In this document: in pieces, positions 20,761 through 32,639 of the stretch
How positions within the stretch are numbered: position 1 is the stretch's first letter
Layout of the letters: every line of letters begins with the position of its first letter
From: Mytilus californianus
Lineage: Eukaryota > Mollusca > Bivalvia > Mytilida > Mytilidae
Assembly (NCBI RefSeq): GCF_021869535.1
Contig: NW_026262701.1
Span: forward strand, 1,813,501 to 1,877,500
Length of the DNA: 64,000 bases
Direction of reading: 5' to 3'
Made by a program: the position numbers and the translations under genes
The notes under the pieces: generated by a model
What the model was told of the DNA's origin: nothing
The model's database searches: none
Seen by the model: the letters and a program-made list of their open reading frames with translations, nothing else

Positions 20761-21575
20761 GACGTCACTTTTACCTGTGACGTCATGTTGTAGCGTAGCG
20801 TTATTCTGTAGGTGACAATGCAAGGTTATTTACTGTTTTATGCGCTTTCGTGTTTTGTTTTACGTGTTTGTGTTTGTTTTTCTTCTGTGGTAAGTCAACA
20901 CTTTGGTGTTGACATGAACATCAATTATATGGTCATTTTGATAAATTTACTGTTTGCAAAAGTAAGAATTATACTAAATACTAAGGATTTTCTTATATTT
21001 TCATAGATAACCTTAGCCGTATTTGGCACCACTTTTAAAAGTTTTGTGTCAGCAATGATCTTCAACTTTGTACTTGTTTGGCTTTCTTTACTATTTTGAT
21101 CTAAGCGTCACTGGTTAGTATTTAGTTATGTAGATGAAACGCACGTTTGGTTTATTAAATTAAAAGCCTGGTACCTTTGATAACTATAAGCATGTCGAAA
21201 TGTCCTATTGTGATGTTTATTTGTGTATTTCTTTGTTCTGAATGTTCTTGCAATTATTTGTACTGTAGTCCTGTCATGTAATGTTGTCATCGTAATGTTA
21301 TATTTAACATTGCCATAAACGCGCGAGGTTTGGCTAGCCACAAAACCAGGTTCAACCCACCATTTCTTTCTTAAAATGTCCTGTACCAAGTCAGGAAAAT
21401 TGCCATTGTTATATTATAGTTCGTTTATGTGTGTGTTATATTTTAGTGTTGTGTTTCTGTTGTGTCTTAGTTCTTCTCTTATATTTGATGTGTATCCCTC
21501 AGTTTTAGTTTGTAACCTGGATTTGTTTTTTCTCAATCGATTTGAGAATTTCGGACAGCGGTATACTACTGTTGG
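20761..21575 (+). repeat. Interspersed repeat R5 (with R3 core) splitting a LINE
   Basis: This block matches 61270-62090 along most of its length and 60320-60705 in its right half. Shared words are TTGCAAAAGTA, CCTAGCCGTATT, ACCAAGTCAGGAAAAT and CAGCGGTATACTA. It includes an R3-type core near 21100-21180 (GAAACGCACGTTTGG). It sits between two halves of a LINE coding region, so it inserted after the LINE. Confidence 0.7.
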
Positions 21576-22260
21576 CTTGAATTTGCTAACCAAAGACTGG
21601 ACTTATCAAGATTCCTTAATAAACTTGAAAATTCAGATAATACTCGTATACATCTATGGTTAAAACGAAAGCGTAGATCATGGAATTCAAATGTGGTTAA
21701 ATTATTTCGCAACATGTCTGTAGAATACTTAATGCAGCCCGGAATAGGAAAAAAATATTTTTAAAGTGATTAAAAGTAAATTACAAATATTGAATGAACA
21801 GTTGTGGTTTACCAAACTTTGGAATGACAATTCGAATGTGAATGGAAATAAGATAAGACTTTATAAACGTTAAAAGGACTTTGAACCTGGAGATTATGTT
21901 ATTTAAGTAATGCCACGACACTTACGTAATTATCTATGTAAACTCAGATGTGGAACCTTACCGTTGTATGTCGAGAAGGGTCGTTATTCGAGACCACCAT
22001 TACCGTGAGATGACAGAATTTGTCTATTTTGTAATAATGCAATAGAAGACGAGAAACACTTCTTGATTAATTGTGACATGTACAGTGACTCAAGGTTTAA
22101 TTTGTTTCACATAGCTATGGTCAAGGATAATTTTTTTATACAAAATCAGATTTTAATCACTTTGTATTTTTAATACAGATGCTGAATCACGATACGAGTT
22201 ATCTACCTTCGTGTTTAATATGATAAAAAGACGTCCCTCCCTTAAAAGCAATCTGCACTC
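21576..22260 (+). pseudogene. LINE C-terminal part, right of the R5 insertion
   Basis: Fragments such as LENSDNTRIHLWLKRKRRSW, then CGTLPLYVEKGRYSRPPLP and ICLFCNNAIEDEKHFLINC, match the C-terminal region and zinc-finger-like tail of LINE ORF2. Several frames are needed to read them. An AT-rich 3' region follows to about 22600. Confidence 0.75.
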
Positions 22261-22704
22261 TTAATTGTATATTTCTGTAAAAGTCAAAGTTACATTTTAT
22301 TTGTTTATTTATTTTCCTATTTCATTTTATTCATGTTTTATTTATTAATTTTTAATTTTTTTTTTTGTGAGGCTTTTTAAAACATCTGTTGATATAACCT
22401 CCTCTATATTCTTTTTATAACATATCATTTATTTTTTACGCCATACTTAATTGTGTTGTTTCTATTTAAAGTTATAGTTTTACTTAATTTTTTTATCATG
22501 TGAAAAATTTCCCATAATTGTAAAACATTTTTGACATTTACTACCGTTTACAATTTGTATTCTAAGATTTTTTCAATCGTTTATATATTTGTATAAATAG
22601 TGTTTGTAAACAAATGGCTGAAGTAAAACCAAGCAAACTGAAAAGGATTAATTCGACAAACTTTACAGTGACAGAAGAGGACTTAATTCAATAACACGGT
22701 TTTT

Positions 22705-22790
22705 TTTATTTTTAGCCATGGCAATGTCAGTTTATTTTCAATCTATGAATTTGGCTGCGCCTCTGGTATCTTTCGTCCCTCTTTTGAAAA
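22705..22790 (+). repeat. Repeat R4 end (Penelope lineage-1 3' terminus)
   Basis: Carries TATTTTCAATCTATGAATTT and GGTATCTTTCGTCCCTC, the extreme 3' end of the lineage-1 element seen in reverse at 23260, 35745 and 41410. Only the last ~85 bp are present, as expected for a strongly 5'-truncated insertion. Confidence 0.75.
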
Positions 22791-22976
22791 ACATTCAAAC
22801 ATCTTAAATTGGAATTTGACTAATACTGTGACAATTAAATTGAAAAATCGTATATGTGATGAGAGTACAATCAAAGTAAATTCCCTTGGAGTTGCATCTC
22901 GTAATTTTGCTGAAGTACGAAACAAATGATGAAACACTTCAAGAGTGGCCGAGACATTGTTTTTAAAACATAGTAG

Positions 22977-23105
22977 TGAAACTTGGTCAAGGACCTGCAC
23001 CAGAGCCACCCAGCACAGCAGTGGAGAGGGTTGTCGACCTGACGAAGGACACCACCAGCTTCAGGTGGATTCAGGGTGGACTTGAAACAGAATCATTCCA
23101 GACAA
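22977..23105 (+). CDS. Candidate orphan exon, unidentified
   Basis: Between an AG at 22975-22976 and a good donor (AA|GTAAGA at 23106) lies an open frame of about 43 codons, of ordinary composition, including GPAPEPPSTAVERVVDLTKD and SFRWIQGGLETESF. A stop lies in frame just upstream, so if real it is an internal exon. I see no partner exon nearby. A separate 26-codon ORF with a good start context (22614, MAEVKPSKLKR) precedes it, but I cannot connect them. I do not recognise the product. It may be a captured or relict exon. Confidence 0.3.
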
Positions 23106-23239
23106 GTAAGAAAATAGTAATTAGCACATAACAATATATGCCCAAATGTTTTTTTTCTTAATTAGAATTTTTCAAAGCTCTACCCTTTTTATTGCACTAA
23201 ATAGTGAACTATACAGTTTTAGATTCATGTTTTTATTTT

Positions 23240-23890
23240 ACATAAACACAATTTATATAATAAAGAGGGACGAAAGATACCAAAGGGACCGTCAAACTCA
23301 TAGATCGAAAATAAACTGATAACGCCATTGTTAACAAAGAAAAATACAAACAGACAAATAATAGTACACAAGATAGAACATAAAAAACTATAAAATCTAA
23401 GCAACACAAACCCCACCACATACTAGGGGTGATCTCAGGTGCTCCGGAAGGGTAAGCAGATTCTGCTCCACATGTGGCACCTGTCGTGTTGCTCATAATA
23501 TTACAAACCCGCTAAATAGTCTTATTCGGTAGGTCAAATTCGTGAGAAGGGAAGGGGATTGTAGTTACGACGTAAGGAACGTATCCGATATCATCTGTAA
23601 AACGGATAATCCATAACGGTCAACCAACACGTGATGGTGTCTGTAAAACTTACGAAGGGATAATTTCAACTTCATCATTCAGAACTCTTTGTTTAAAAGC
23701 TTTCTTGTGTCCAGAAACCCTTTATCAAGGAAAACATGATAGGAAATACAAGCCCGAGTGTATCGTACCAATTGGGAGATATATACTGGAGTGTTGCTAC
23801 ATAGAAATGGAAAGTTCACAATTGGGAAGCTGAACTCATCTCTGTTGTCGTAAAGTTTTGTTTTTAACCGATCCTCATGGTTGTTAAGTT
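23240..23890 (-). pseudogene. Penelope-type RT C-terminus with 3' tail (lineage 1)
   Basis: The minus strand reads KTKLYDNRDEFSFPIVNFPF, then VYISQLVRYTRACISY, and continues into the lineage-1 3' tail (R4) down to 23240. Codons between CSNT and VYIS are missing compared with the 36.2-kb copy. Upstream, at about 23870-23955, the sequence changes to an R2 fragment. Dead copy. Confidence 0.85.
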
Positions 23891-24061
23891 TTGTGTCATT
23901 TGGTGTCTTGTGGAGAGTTGTCTCATAAGCAATCATACCACATCTTCTTGTATATACGTGCATATTTGCCCATTATAGTTCCAGTACTTAAATTATTGAA
24001 CGTATGTGCAATGTGATGAAAACAATATATTTATTTTGGCAATTTCAGATAAACAATACCT

Positions 24062-24540
24062 GCACTACAAAAATTAAATGTTTTAAATGACCCATTTTTG
24101 TCTGAATTTGCATGAATTTTTACTCGACATTCTTTCTTTTTCTGGAATATTTTTAACAAAGTAGGAATTTGTCTTATACAGTTCTTGATTTTTCTTGACA
24201 TGCGTCTTTACAGTATTAAATTTCTCGACGCTTTCTGTACCATCTGAGAAATGTCTTGATTAGTCTGGACCAATTTGTGACTCGAAAATTGTTTCGATCA
24301 ATATTGACATATTCCTGACATTCATAATAATGTCTGAATATATATTGACACATTCTTGACTTTCTTCATAATGTCTGAACAAGTCTTGACACATTCTGGA
24401 CAGTCTTAAAGCTTCCTAAATATATATCTCGACACAATTTTGACAGTCTTAAATATGTCGTGACACTATATCAACAGTATAGATTTCGCCTGAATTGTGC
24501 ATACATTGAGACACATTCATAACAGTGTAAACATTCTCTT
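24062..24540 (+). repeat. Left inverted arm with degenerate TTGACACATTCT repeats
   Basis: After the terminal ~90 bp the arm holds about seven imperfect units roughly 40-46 bp apart, built on TTGACACATTCTTGAC and ATAATGTCTGAA. Such subterminal arrays are typical places for transposase binding, but that role is inferred here. Confidence 0.7.
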
Positions 24541-24971
24541 TTCCTGTTATATACTCATTTCTATTATTGCTCAACTAAACTAAGAAGAATTAGGATACAA
24601 TTATACATTGCTAATTATACAAAAGCCACATTTTGGTACAATAATGTGTTCATTTACCATATAAACATTGAATATTATGCATATAAATGAACAAAAAAAT
24701 AGTATGATTGGTTTTAATTATAATCTAACAATTATGTGTAAGACTTCCAAATCAACATTTGTAATTATTTTTACAAATCCAAATTGAATTGGTGTACATG
24801 TATATCAACATACTAACCATTGTATTTGTTAATATTATTAAATTTTATATCCATAATTGTATTTATAAAATATATTTATTTACCCAAATTTTTAATTATA
24901 AAATGTTTACATGCTCAACTTTTGTATTTGTTGTAATAAGTGAAACTTGAAATAAAAGAATATTCTATCAT

Positions 24972-25279
24972 TGTCACGAAGAACGCGAGTTTATTTTATT
25001 AACTGACATTCTGTGAACAATATTTTTCTTTATGGACTATTAATTCAATTTCAATCTTTTTTATAATTCAATCCAGTTTAACTTTACATTTATCATCGGA
25101 ACATTGTGATACCTATTTTAGCAATTTTTTTAATAGAGAGAAATTATCTCCCTTGAAAACGTCGGCCGAACAAAAACAAATAGAAATTTAAATCAGTATC
25201 AATGTGGACTGTATTGTTGTAATATCTATATTATTAATAGAACATAGATTAGAAACGAATGGTTTATTCTTTCGCGACA
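24972..25279 (+). repeat. 5' LTR of the BEL/Pao element
   Basis: Begins TGTCACGAAGAACGCG and ends TTCTTTCGCGACA. It aligns without gaps to 30812-31119. Confidence 0.94.
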
Positions 25280-25284
25280 TTGAA

Positions 25285-25300
25285 TGGTGCCGGAACCCTG
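25285..25300 (+). promoter_or_regulatory. Primer binding site candidate
   Basis: TGGTGCCGGAACCCTG begins five bases after the 5' LTR. It starts with TGG and fits the complement of a tRNA 3' end (CCA terminus). I cannot name the tRNA with confidence. Confidence 0.6.
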
Positions 25301-25365
25301 GAGTAAGTGATAGAAACTGACAACAATTTCCGATACATACAAACGACATAACATAAACATTCAAA

Positions 25366-26740
25366 ATGTCACTCGCATATCTGAAAGGCCTTAAAACACG
25401 ATATAAAAATTTATTAGAGGTTGAACTGGGTAAATCTGAAGAACTATTGACAAGGGAAGTGTCCAATTTTGATCTTGAATCGCAAATCAGAAAGGTAAAC
25501 AAATCGTATCGCATATTTGATGAATTTGGCCCAAAATTTCAAGAAACATTAGAAAGGTTATCACTCGCACTAGAAACTGCCAAAGCTGGAGAAGACCCGA
25601 AACATTTCAAAAAGAAAGTGAATTGTACTTTAATTTAATAACAGAGGTAACAAGCCGCAAGGAAGAGCTCAAACTGATTTGCAATTTCCTACAGGAAAAT
25701 ACAAAAACTTATCAAAACCAAAACCAGATTCTAAAATTGAAGAATTAATAGAAATACAAATGCAAATGATGCAACAAATGCAATCACAAAATGCTAAACC
25801 TCAACATGATGAACAAAATCAAGCAGCTGTAAAATTACCAAAACTGGAAATAATGGGTTATAATGGAGATAAACAGAAGTTTAAAGAATTTTGGGACCAA
25901 TTTGAAGTAACTGTTCACAAAAACACTAAACTGTCAAATGTTGAAAAAAATTTCACCCTTAAAGAGTAAATTACATTGTACAGCTCAAAGTGCAATATCT
26001 GGGTTACAGCTGTCAAATGAAAATTATGATGTTGCGATAGACATTCTAAAAGACAGATATGGTGATATACAGAACGCAGTGAATGCACATTACGTTAAAC
26101 TTATAAATTTGTCGTGCGCGTCAAACCGTACATTAGAATTCAGATTTCTCTACGATAAGATTGAACGTAATTTGAGAAGCTTTGAAGCGCTAAATCAGAA
26201 TATAGATCAAGATGTTTTTATTTCAATGATAACAACAAAACTTCCTGAAGCGGTGTTAGTTCAACTCGAAATCCAGAAAGGGTCTGATTAATGGACAGTC
26301 AAAAAACTACGTGATTTACTAAAATCCTACATAGCCGCACATGAAGCCGCAGAAAGTCAGTCGAAGAAAAAAACTAATGATGTTAAACCGCAAAACCGCA
26401 TCAGCCGTCAAATGCATACGTGCAGTCTAGATATAAACCGTCATATGGTAAACCGCAAAATGTGAGAAGCTCCCGTGAAGCATTATTTTCCGCAACAAAT
26501 GATAGGCCGTTTACACCGAATCGAACTGAAGTGAAGAAATTGTGTATATACTGCAAAGGCAGCCACTGGTCAGACGAGTGTAGTATGTATAAAACCGTTG
26601 AAGATCGAAAAGCGCAACTGAATGGATTGTGCTATGTATGTTTGAAGTCGGGACATAGATTACGTGATTGTACTAGTGACCGTAAATGTGTATATTGTGA
26701 TAAAACAAAAAAAAAAAACACCCCAGAAGTTTGTGTTTGA
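25366..26740 (+). pseudogene. BEL/Pao gag remnant
   Basis: Starts MSLAYLKGLKTRYKNLLE at 25366. It continues, with frame changes near 25640, 25960, 26290 and 26400, through a capsid-like region (SAISGLQLSNENYDVAIDIL, typical of the DUF1759 gag family of BEL/Pao elements) to two zinc knuckles (CIYCKGSHWSDEC at 26560, CYVCLKSGHRLRDC at 26630). A run of A near 26705 disturbs the end. Gag would form the particle that packages element RNA; this copy cannot encode it in one piece. Confidence 0.88.
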
Positions 26741-26759
26741 AGAAATTGTCCACGAAAAG

Positions 26760-29700
26760 AACCGAAATTTCTAATTTAGCAGATGAAGCTGTCGAAACAA
26801 CAGAATCCGTTAGTTTTACTACTGAATCATCTTTTATTTCGTCGGGCGATATTGTGTTAATGCAGACTGCGAAAACCGTTATAACCAATATGTCAGACAC
26901 TTGTAACGGGGAAATAAGACTGTTGCTGGACCCTGGAAGTCAACGCACATATGTTTCTTAAACATTAGCTAGAAAACTTAAATTGAAAGTTGAATCCGTT
27001 GAAGAAGTATCCGTTATTACCTTTGGGTCCGATAAGCCGAAATTAGTGAAAACAGGAAAGGTCACACTACAGATGAAATTAGCGGATGGGACAAAAATGA
27101 AAATAAGTGCAAATGTAGTGCCAAAAATTACAGGAAGTGTACTTCGGAGACCCATTTCGGTTAAAAAGTGTCAAAATTATGAATATTTGTGGAATAACTT
27201 TAGTCTTGCGGACACCCTTCCGACAGAAAATGAGAAAACAACAATTGAGCTGCTCATAGGTAACGATTATATAGACATAATTTGACCCGAGAAAATTGAA
27301 ATTCAGCCAGGACTATACTTGCTAGGTTCTAAATTTGGTTGGATGATCACCGGTCGAACTTCAGAAAAATCAGACGGCTTTGAGGAGCCCAGTATGTTGA
27401 TTTTAAACTATGGAACAAATGCTCTCCCATTATTAGACTCATGTGCCTTTACTGCTATTGATAAATCCATGACTGTAAAACCACCGCTAGAAGATTTTGG
27501 GAATCTTGAAACAATAGGCATCAGTGAACCGTCTGAAAATTCTAATGATACAAAGGCATAAGAACAATTTAACAATTCTGTTTAGTGCACGAATGAACGC
27601 TACTTGGTATGCTGGCCGTGGAAATCCGAACTCGAAACACTTCATGATAACAAGGAACTGGCGTACGGAAGATATCGGTCCTTGTTGCATAGATAGAGAA
27701 ACAAACCAGAACTGTTTGAAAATTATGATAAAATTATCAATGAGCAATGTGTAAAAGGGATTATCGAAAAGGTAGATAATGACCGATAAACATGTGGATC
27801 ATACAACTCATTATATACCACATCATGCAGTAGTAGATTCAACAAAGCCGACAAAAAAGGTTAGGGTTGTTTACGATGCGTCAGCGAAAACAAGAGATGG
27901 TAATAAAAGTCTGAATAACTGTTTATACAGAGGACCCGTGATGTTGAAAGATCTTTGTGGATTATTACTCCGTTTCCGAATGTTCAAATATGCTGTTGTT
28001 GCTGACATCGAAAAAGCCTTTTTGCAACTCGGATTGCAGAACCCAGACAGAGATGTGACCAGATTTTTCTGGGCAAAAGACTGAACAATGCCGTTTTTTA
28101 ATATCAATAACGTTCAAATATATAGATTTTGGCGTGCCCCGTTTGGGGTAATTTCAAGCCCTTTTCTCTTAGTAGCAACAATTGACTTGCATCTGCAGAA
28201 GTATAATAACCAGTTGCTACAAAGATTCAAGATAATATCTATGTAGATAATTTGCGTACAAGAGTCAATACTAACGATTAATTGAAAGAACTGTATACTG
28301 AATCCAAAAACATGTTTCAAGAAGCTTCAATGAATCTTAGGGATTGGTGTTCAAACTCAGCACAGTTCATGTCCGAAATACCGAAGCAGGATCAAGCAAA
28401 CAGAGAGAGAGATTGAAAGTGATTGGCATTACTTGGACTATCAAAGATGATAAACTTTCAATGTCTGGACCCAAATTAGAATCTTAAGAGTTGTCAAGTA
28501 CGAAGAGAGAAATTTTGCAATCAATTGCATTAATATTTGATCCGTTAGGAATCTTTTCACCAGTTACTTTGCTTGGAAAATTATTATTACAAACATTATG
28601 GAGTAAAAAAGTTGACTGGGATTTTAAGTTGTCCGAAAATGACTGCGACTTATGGAAAGAAATTGCATTTGACTTTAAACAAATACAAACACATACCATT
28701 GATAGATACATATGATTAGATGGCAAGTGTACATATCAGTTACTTTGTTTTTGTGATGTTTCAACAAAGGCTTATGCTTGTGCAATTTACTTGCGTCATG
28801 AAACAGATGAATCATGCCGAGTCGACTTGATTTATTCAAAAACCCGGCTTGCTCCAATTAAGAAAATCAGCATACCGAGATTAGAACTTCTTACCATTAT
28901 CATAGGAATAAGATGCTTAGCATTTATTGAAAGCCATCTTAAGATCACTGTACAGAAGAAATTTTTATGGACAGATTCACAGTGTGTCATTCATTGGATA
29001 GCGTCGAAAAAACAAATGTCAACATTTGTCGAAAATCGTTTAAAAGAGATAAGACAATGCACTGATACCGAATTACGTTATGTATCAACCGATATAAATC
29101 CAGCTGACATTGCAAGTCGTGGAATACAGGAGTTTATTGCGATGCGATCAAAAATTAGAATCACCGTATAGTATGTAATGCGAAAACTTTTCAAGTTTGA
29201 TTAGACTATTGAGAATAACTGCTTGGGTACAAAGATTTATTAGAAAACTAAAAAAGGACACTATTTCTGGACCGCTTACTGCAAAGGAAATTGAAGATGC
29301 AAAATTCATGTGGATTGTTCACATTCAAAGGAAACATTTTGCAAAGGAGATACATGATATAACTAAAAACAAGTCAAGTAATATTATACGTCAGTTAGGT
29401 CTTACAATAGACAACAACGGAATAATTCGATGTGTAGGTAGAATTGAACACGCAGACATTTCCGAAAATGCAAAACGACCTATCTTGTTACCGAAGAAAG
29501 AAGCATTCACAAAACTTCTGATTTACAACTACCACAGGAACTTGTTACATGTTGGAGTTTCTCAAACGTTATCACAAATTAGACAAAAATATTAGATTCC
29601 GCAAGGTAGATCAACAGTCCGCCGTATAAGATGCCGTTCATCCCTCCACTCCCTAAGAAAAGAGTAACTGAATCTAGTCCGTACACGTACACCGGAATAG

Positions 29701-30640
29701 ACTACTTTGGTCCGCTTTATGTAAAAACTGTGAATAGATCTGAAAAAGTGTGGGTCTGTTTATACACCTGCTTAGTTGTGCATGCAATTCATCTGGAACT
29801 AATGCTTGATATGACTACCGATCAATTTTTACTTGGATTCCGAAGATTTATGCCCGTTGTGGAACTCCAATACAAATTATTTCAAATAATACTCTACAGT
29901 TTAAAGCCGCAAGTAATGTAGTACAACAGGAATGGAAAAAGGTTCTTAACGATTCGGATATTCAAAACTATGTGTCTAACAAGGGCATAAGTTGGAAATT
30001 CATAGTATAACTAGCCCCTTGGATGGGTGGTTTTTACGCGAGACTAGTGGGACTTGCAAAGCGTTCATTGCGAAAAACCATAGGAAAGGTTTGTTTTAGC
30101 GTTGAACAATTACGAACACTTTTAACAGAAGTTGAAGCCGTGGTAAATAGTAGACCGTTAGCATACATTGGTGAGGATATTGACTCTAATATTGTGTTAA
30201 CACCGTCTTGTTTCCTCAGTCTAAATAAACACAACGGAATTCCAGAGCGAATCGATAATGACGAAGATCCAGAATATAAACCACAGTTTAGTTCAACTGA
30301 TGATCTTTTGGAAATTTGGAAAAAAGGTCAAAAACATTTAAACAGATTCTGGAAAGTGTGGCGTGATGATTATCTGCTCAGCATTCGTGAAAGAACAACC
30401 GTTAAACTTAAAGAGAAAAGAGTGCGCTCAAATCAGTATCCACAGATTGGTGACATTGTTTTGATCAAGGACGATCTTCCGAGAGGAATGTGGAAAATTT
30501 GTCAAATTATAAACTTATCCAAAAGTAGTGACGAACAATGTAGATCAGCAAATAAAGGTATTATTGCCATCGAAGAACACTTAAAACAGAACTTTGAACT
30601 TCTTATATCCTTTGGAACGTCACGATGACAATGTTGAACA
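26760..30640 (+). pseudogene. BEL/Pao pol remnant
   Basis: Domains in order: aspartic protease (LLLDPGSQRTYVS at 26920, where DSG has become DPG, then a stop); RT with VVYDASAKTRDGNKSLNNC (27860) and the catalytic YVDN (28240-28251); RNase H with LWTDSQCVIHWIASKKQ (28970); integrase zinc-binding part (about 29520-29590, ending at a stop) and core with YTGIDYFGPLYVKTV (29690); DUF5641-like end with IGDIVLIKDDLPRGMWK (30450). At least ten stops or frameshifts interrupt it, and part of the integrase core is scrambled near 29880-30010. Non-functional; product order and motifs are BEL/Pao, not gypsy. Confidence 0.92.
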
Positions 30641-30811
30641 AACTGACAATGTTAATAATGTTGAACAGAACTCAAAGTGTGAGACGCAAACTTCATCTAC
30701 TAGACATCAGAGACGTGCTGCGGAACAAGCAAAACAGAAAATCCATGAGTGGACGTCTTGATAGTGAACTTTGACTTTAATTTGTGTAATATACTTTCTG
30801 TTCCTTGGAAG

Positions 30812-31119
30812 TGTCACAAAGAACGCGAGTTTATTTTATTAACTGACATTCTGTGAACAATATTTTTCTGTATCGACTATTAATTCAATTTCAATCTTTT
30901 TTATAATTCAATTCAGTTTAACTTTACATTTATCATCGGAAAATTGTGATACCTATTTTAGCAAGTTTTTTGATAGACAGAAATTATCTCCCTTGAAAAC
31001 GTGGGCCAAACAAAAACAAATAGAACTTTAAATTAGTATCAATGTGGACTGTATTATTGTAACATCTATATTATTAATAGAACATAGATTAGAAACGAAT
31101 GGTTTATTCTTTCGCCACA
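30812..31119 (+). repeat. 3' LTR of the BEL/Pao element
   Basis: TGTCACAAAGAACGCG ... TTTCGCCACA, followed by the ATCAT target duplication. The stretch just before it (TTCCTTGGAAG) is a weak polypurine tract. Confidence 0.94.
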
Positions 31120-31194
31120 ATCATGAAGAATAAAGATAAAGATATATCATGTACTTTGATCATGATTTGTAAAACACAGGATGACAAGTAAATT

Positions 31195-31488
31195 TAAGAC
31201 ACAATTCCAAATTTTCAGAATATGTCAAGCCAAACTGAAAAATAGAATGTCGAGAATCTGTCGGGAAATTGCAAGTCAGTTTTCAAATGTCAAAATTTGT
31301 CAAGAAGTTTTAAGACCATATTTAGGATGTCGATAATTTGTTGATTAAATTTTATACACATTTGATATAAATCCGGATTTATTAAGACACATTAAGACAA
31401 AAGTCATACTTTTAAAGAATGTCGAGTAATTGTTCATGCAAATTGAGACAGAAATTGGTCTTTTCAGACTTTTGGGTTTTTGTAGTGC
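31195..31488 (-). repeat. Right inverted arm with degenerate motif array
   Basis: Reverse-oriented counterpart of 24062-24540, with TCTTGACAAATTTTGACA-like and TGTCGAGA-like units and the terminal GCACTACAAAAA (minus strand, from 31488). Confidence 0.7.
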
Positions 31489-31499
31489 TGGCTTCGAAG

Positions 31500-32090
31500 T
31501 TATGCTCCCTTATTAAAATTAAAATTTTTGTTGAACAATGACTGTCTTGGGGATTGGTTAATATTTCCCAACTGGAAAGAAGGGGGCGAATTATTTTGAT
31601 GATTGGACAATTATTTGTTTGTTTTTTGTTATTTTGTTTGGGGTGGGGTTTCTGTCATATCAGAAAACATTTAGAGGTAGTTTCAGAATTTTTTAAAAAG
31701 GTTGCACACTCTTTCATAATTTAAAAAAAAAAATTGTTCAGGCCTAATCAAATTTTACCTTAAATTCCGTAAAATTTGAGAGAATTAATAAACAGATAAG
31801 GGTTGAGTGGACACATTTTTAAAAACTATTTTGATAATTAAGATTTATGATAAGCAAAAAAAATGAGCAGTTCAATATGAATCTTTTTCATGATCCATCA
31901 TTTTCGAAAATAAAAAGCATTTTAAGGATTCAATAAAACGTATTTGACAAGATTAAGTTGTGTTTCTTTTTACGTCAATTTTCAAAGTAACTGAAAACCA
32001 GTTCAACAGAAAATCAGAAATATTGTATATAGTCAAGGACGATTATAGATGTCAAGAAAAAGGACGCATACATAATGCATGTTGTAAACA
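31500..32090. other. Non-coding stretch between two DNA-element remnants
   Basis: AT-rich; no gene or clear repeat boundary seen. Confidence 0.45.
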
Positions 32091-32103
32091 TATAATAGGT
32101 AGA

Positions 32104-32635
32104 ATATAGTGTTTTAAATTACCCTCACGGTCACACATGGCTTGTACATTATTGCTGGGGAACCCATTTCTGTTAATAAATGCAGGTTCATCAATACTAG
32201 GCCCAGTAATCCGTAGGTGGGTCCCATCAATGCATCCACCAACGTTTGGAAAACCAGCTTTTTCGTAAAATCAAGCCCTTATTACGTTCTTCCTCTGGTA
32301 ATCAAGCCACTATATGAACTGATCCTTTCTGGCACATAATGACTCCGTGATACGGTCCATCAACCAAGACTCAGTTGATTTATCAAATTTAATTGTGTCA
32401 TCAACAACATGCAGTTGAGATCCACTGCCATAAATCCGCAAGGCAATCATAATCTGTTGCTTCACTGAAAGGGCTGTCTCTTTGTTTGCCCCACGCGTCA
32501 GATCCCCTCTCATTGAATCCGACAAGTACTCAATGGTCAAATTTATACCTCTGTCTTAACTCCTCATAAGAAATTTCCCATTAAAGAGGGTCAAAACCGC
32601 GAAAATGACGCTCTCGTCTTATCACAGGTGCTTGA
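32104..32635 (-). pseudogene. PIF/Harbinger (HARBI1-like) transposase fragment
   Basis: The minus strand reads HFRGFDPL near 32600, then EELRQRYKF and ALSVKQQIMIALRIYGSGS (helix-turn-helix region), DKSTESWLMDRITESL, and, after a frame change near 32270, NVGGCIDGTHLRITGPSIDE, which contains the first catalytic Asp of the DDE domain (G-C-I-D-G-T-H). Similarity stops after AMCDREGN at about 32110, so the remaining DDE residues are missing. Transposases of this family cut and paste DNA elements, usually with 3-bp duplications. I did not find terminal repeats. Dead fragment. Confidence 0.88.
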
Positions 32636-32639
32636 AACA

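Larger units (their letters stand above)
24972..31119 (+). mobile_element. BEL/Pao LTR retrotransposon, decayed
   Basis: A 6148-bp element with two 308-bp LTRs starting TG and ending CA, and a 5-bp target duplication ATCAT on both sides (24967-24971 and 31120-31124). Internal pieces occur in the BEL/Pao order: gag, zinc knuckles, protease, RT, RNase H, integrase, C-terminal DUF5641-like domain. The LTRs differ at about 15 of 308 sites by my count, so the insertion is not recent. Many stops and frameshifts in the coding part agree with that. It sits inside the older inverted-arm element. Confidence 0.94.
24062..31488. mobile_element. Older element with inverted, repeat-rich ends, split by the BEL/Pao insertion
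   Basis: The left end (GCACTACAAAAATTAAATG at 24062) and right end (31488, reading inwards on the minus strand) match in inverted orientation for over 80 bp, including TTTGCATGAA and ACTCGACATTCTTT. Both arms continue into arrays of degenerate motifs. Removing the 6148-bp BEL/Pao copy and one 5-bp duplication leaves about 1.27 kb without a transposase, so this would be a non-autonomous DNA element. No target duplication at the outer ends is obvious, so the class is unknown. Confidence 0.7.
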
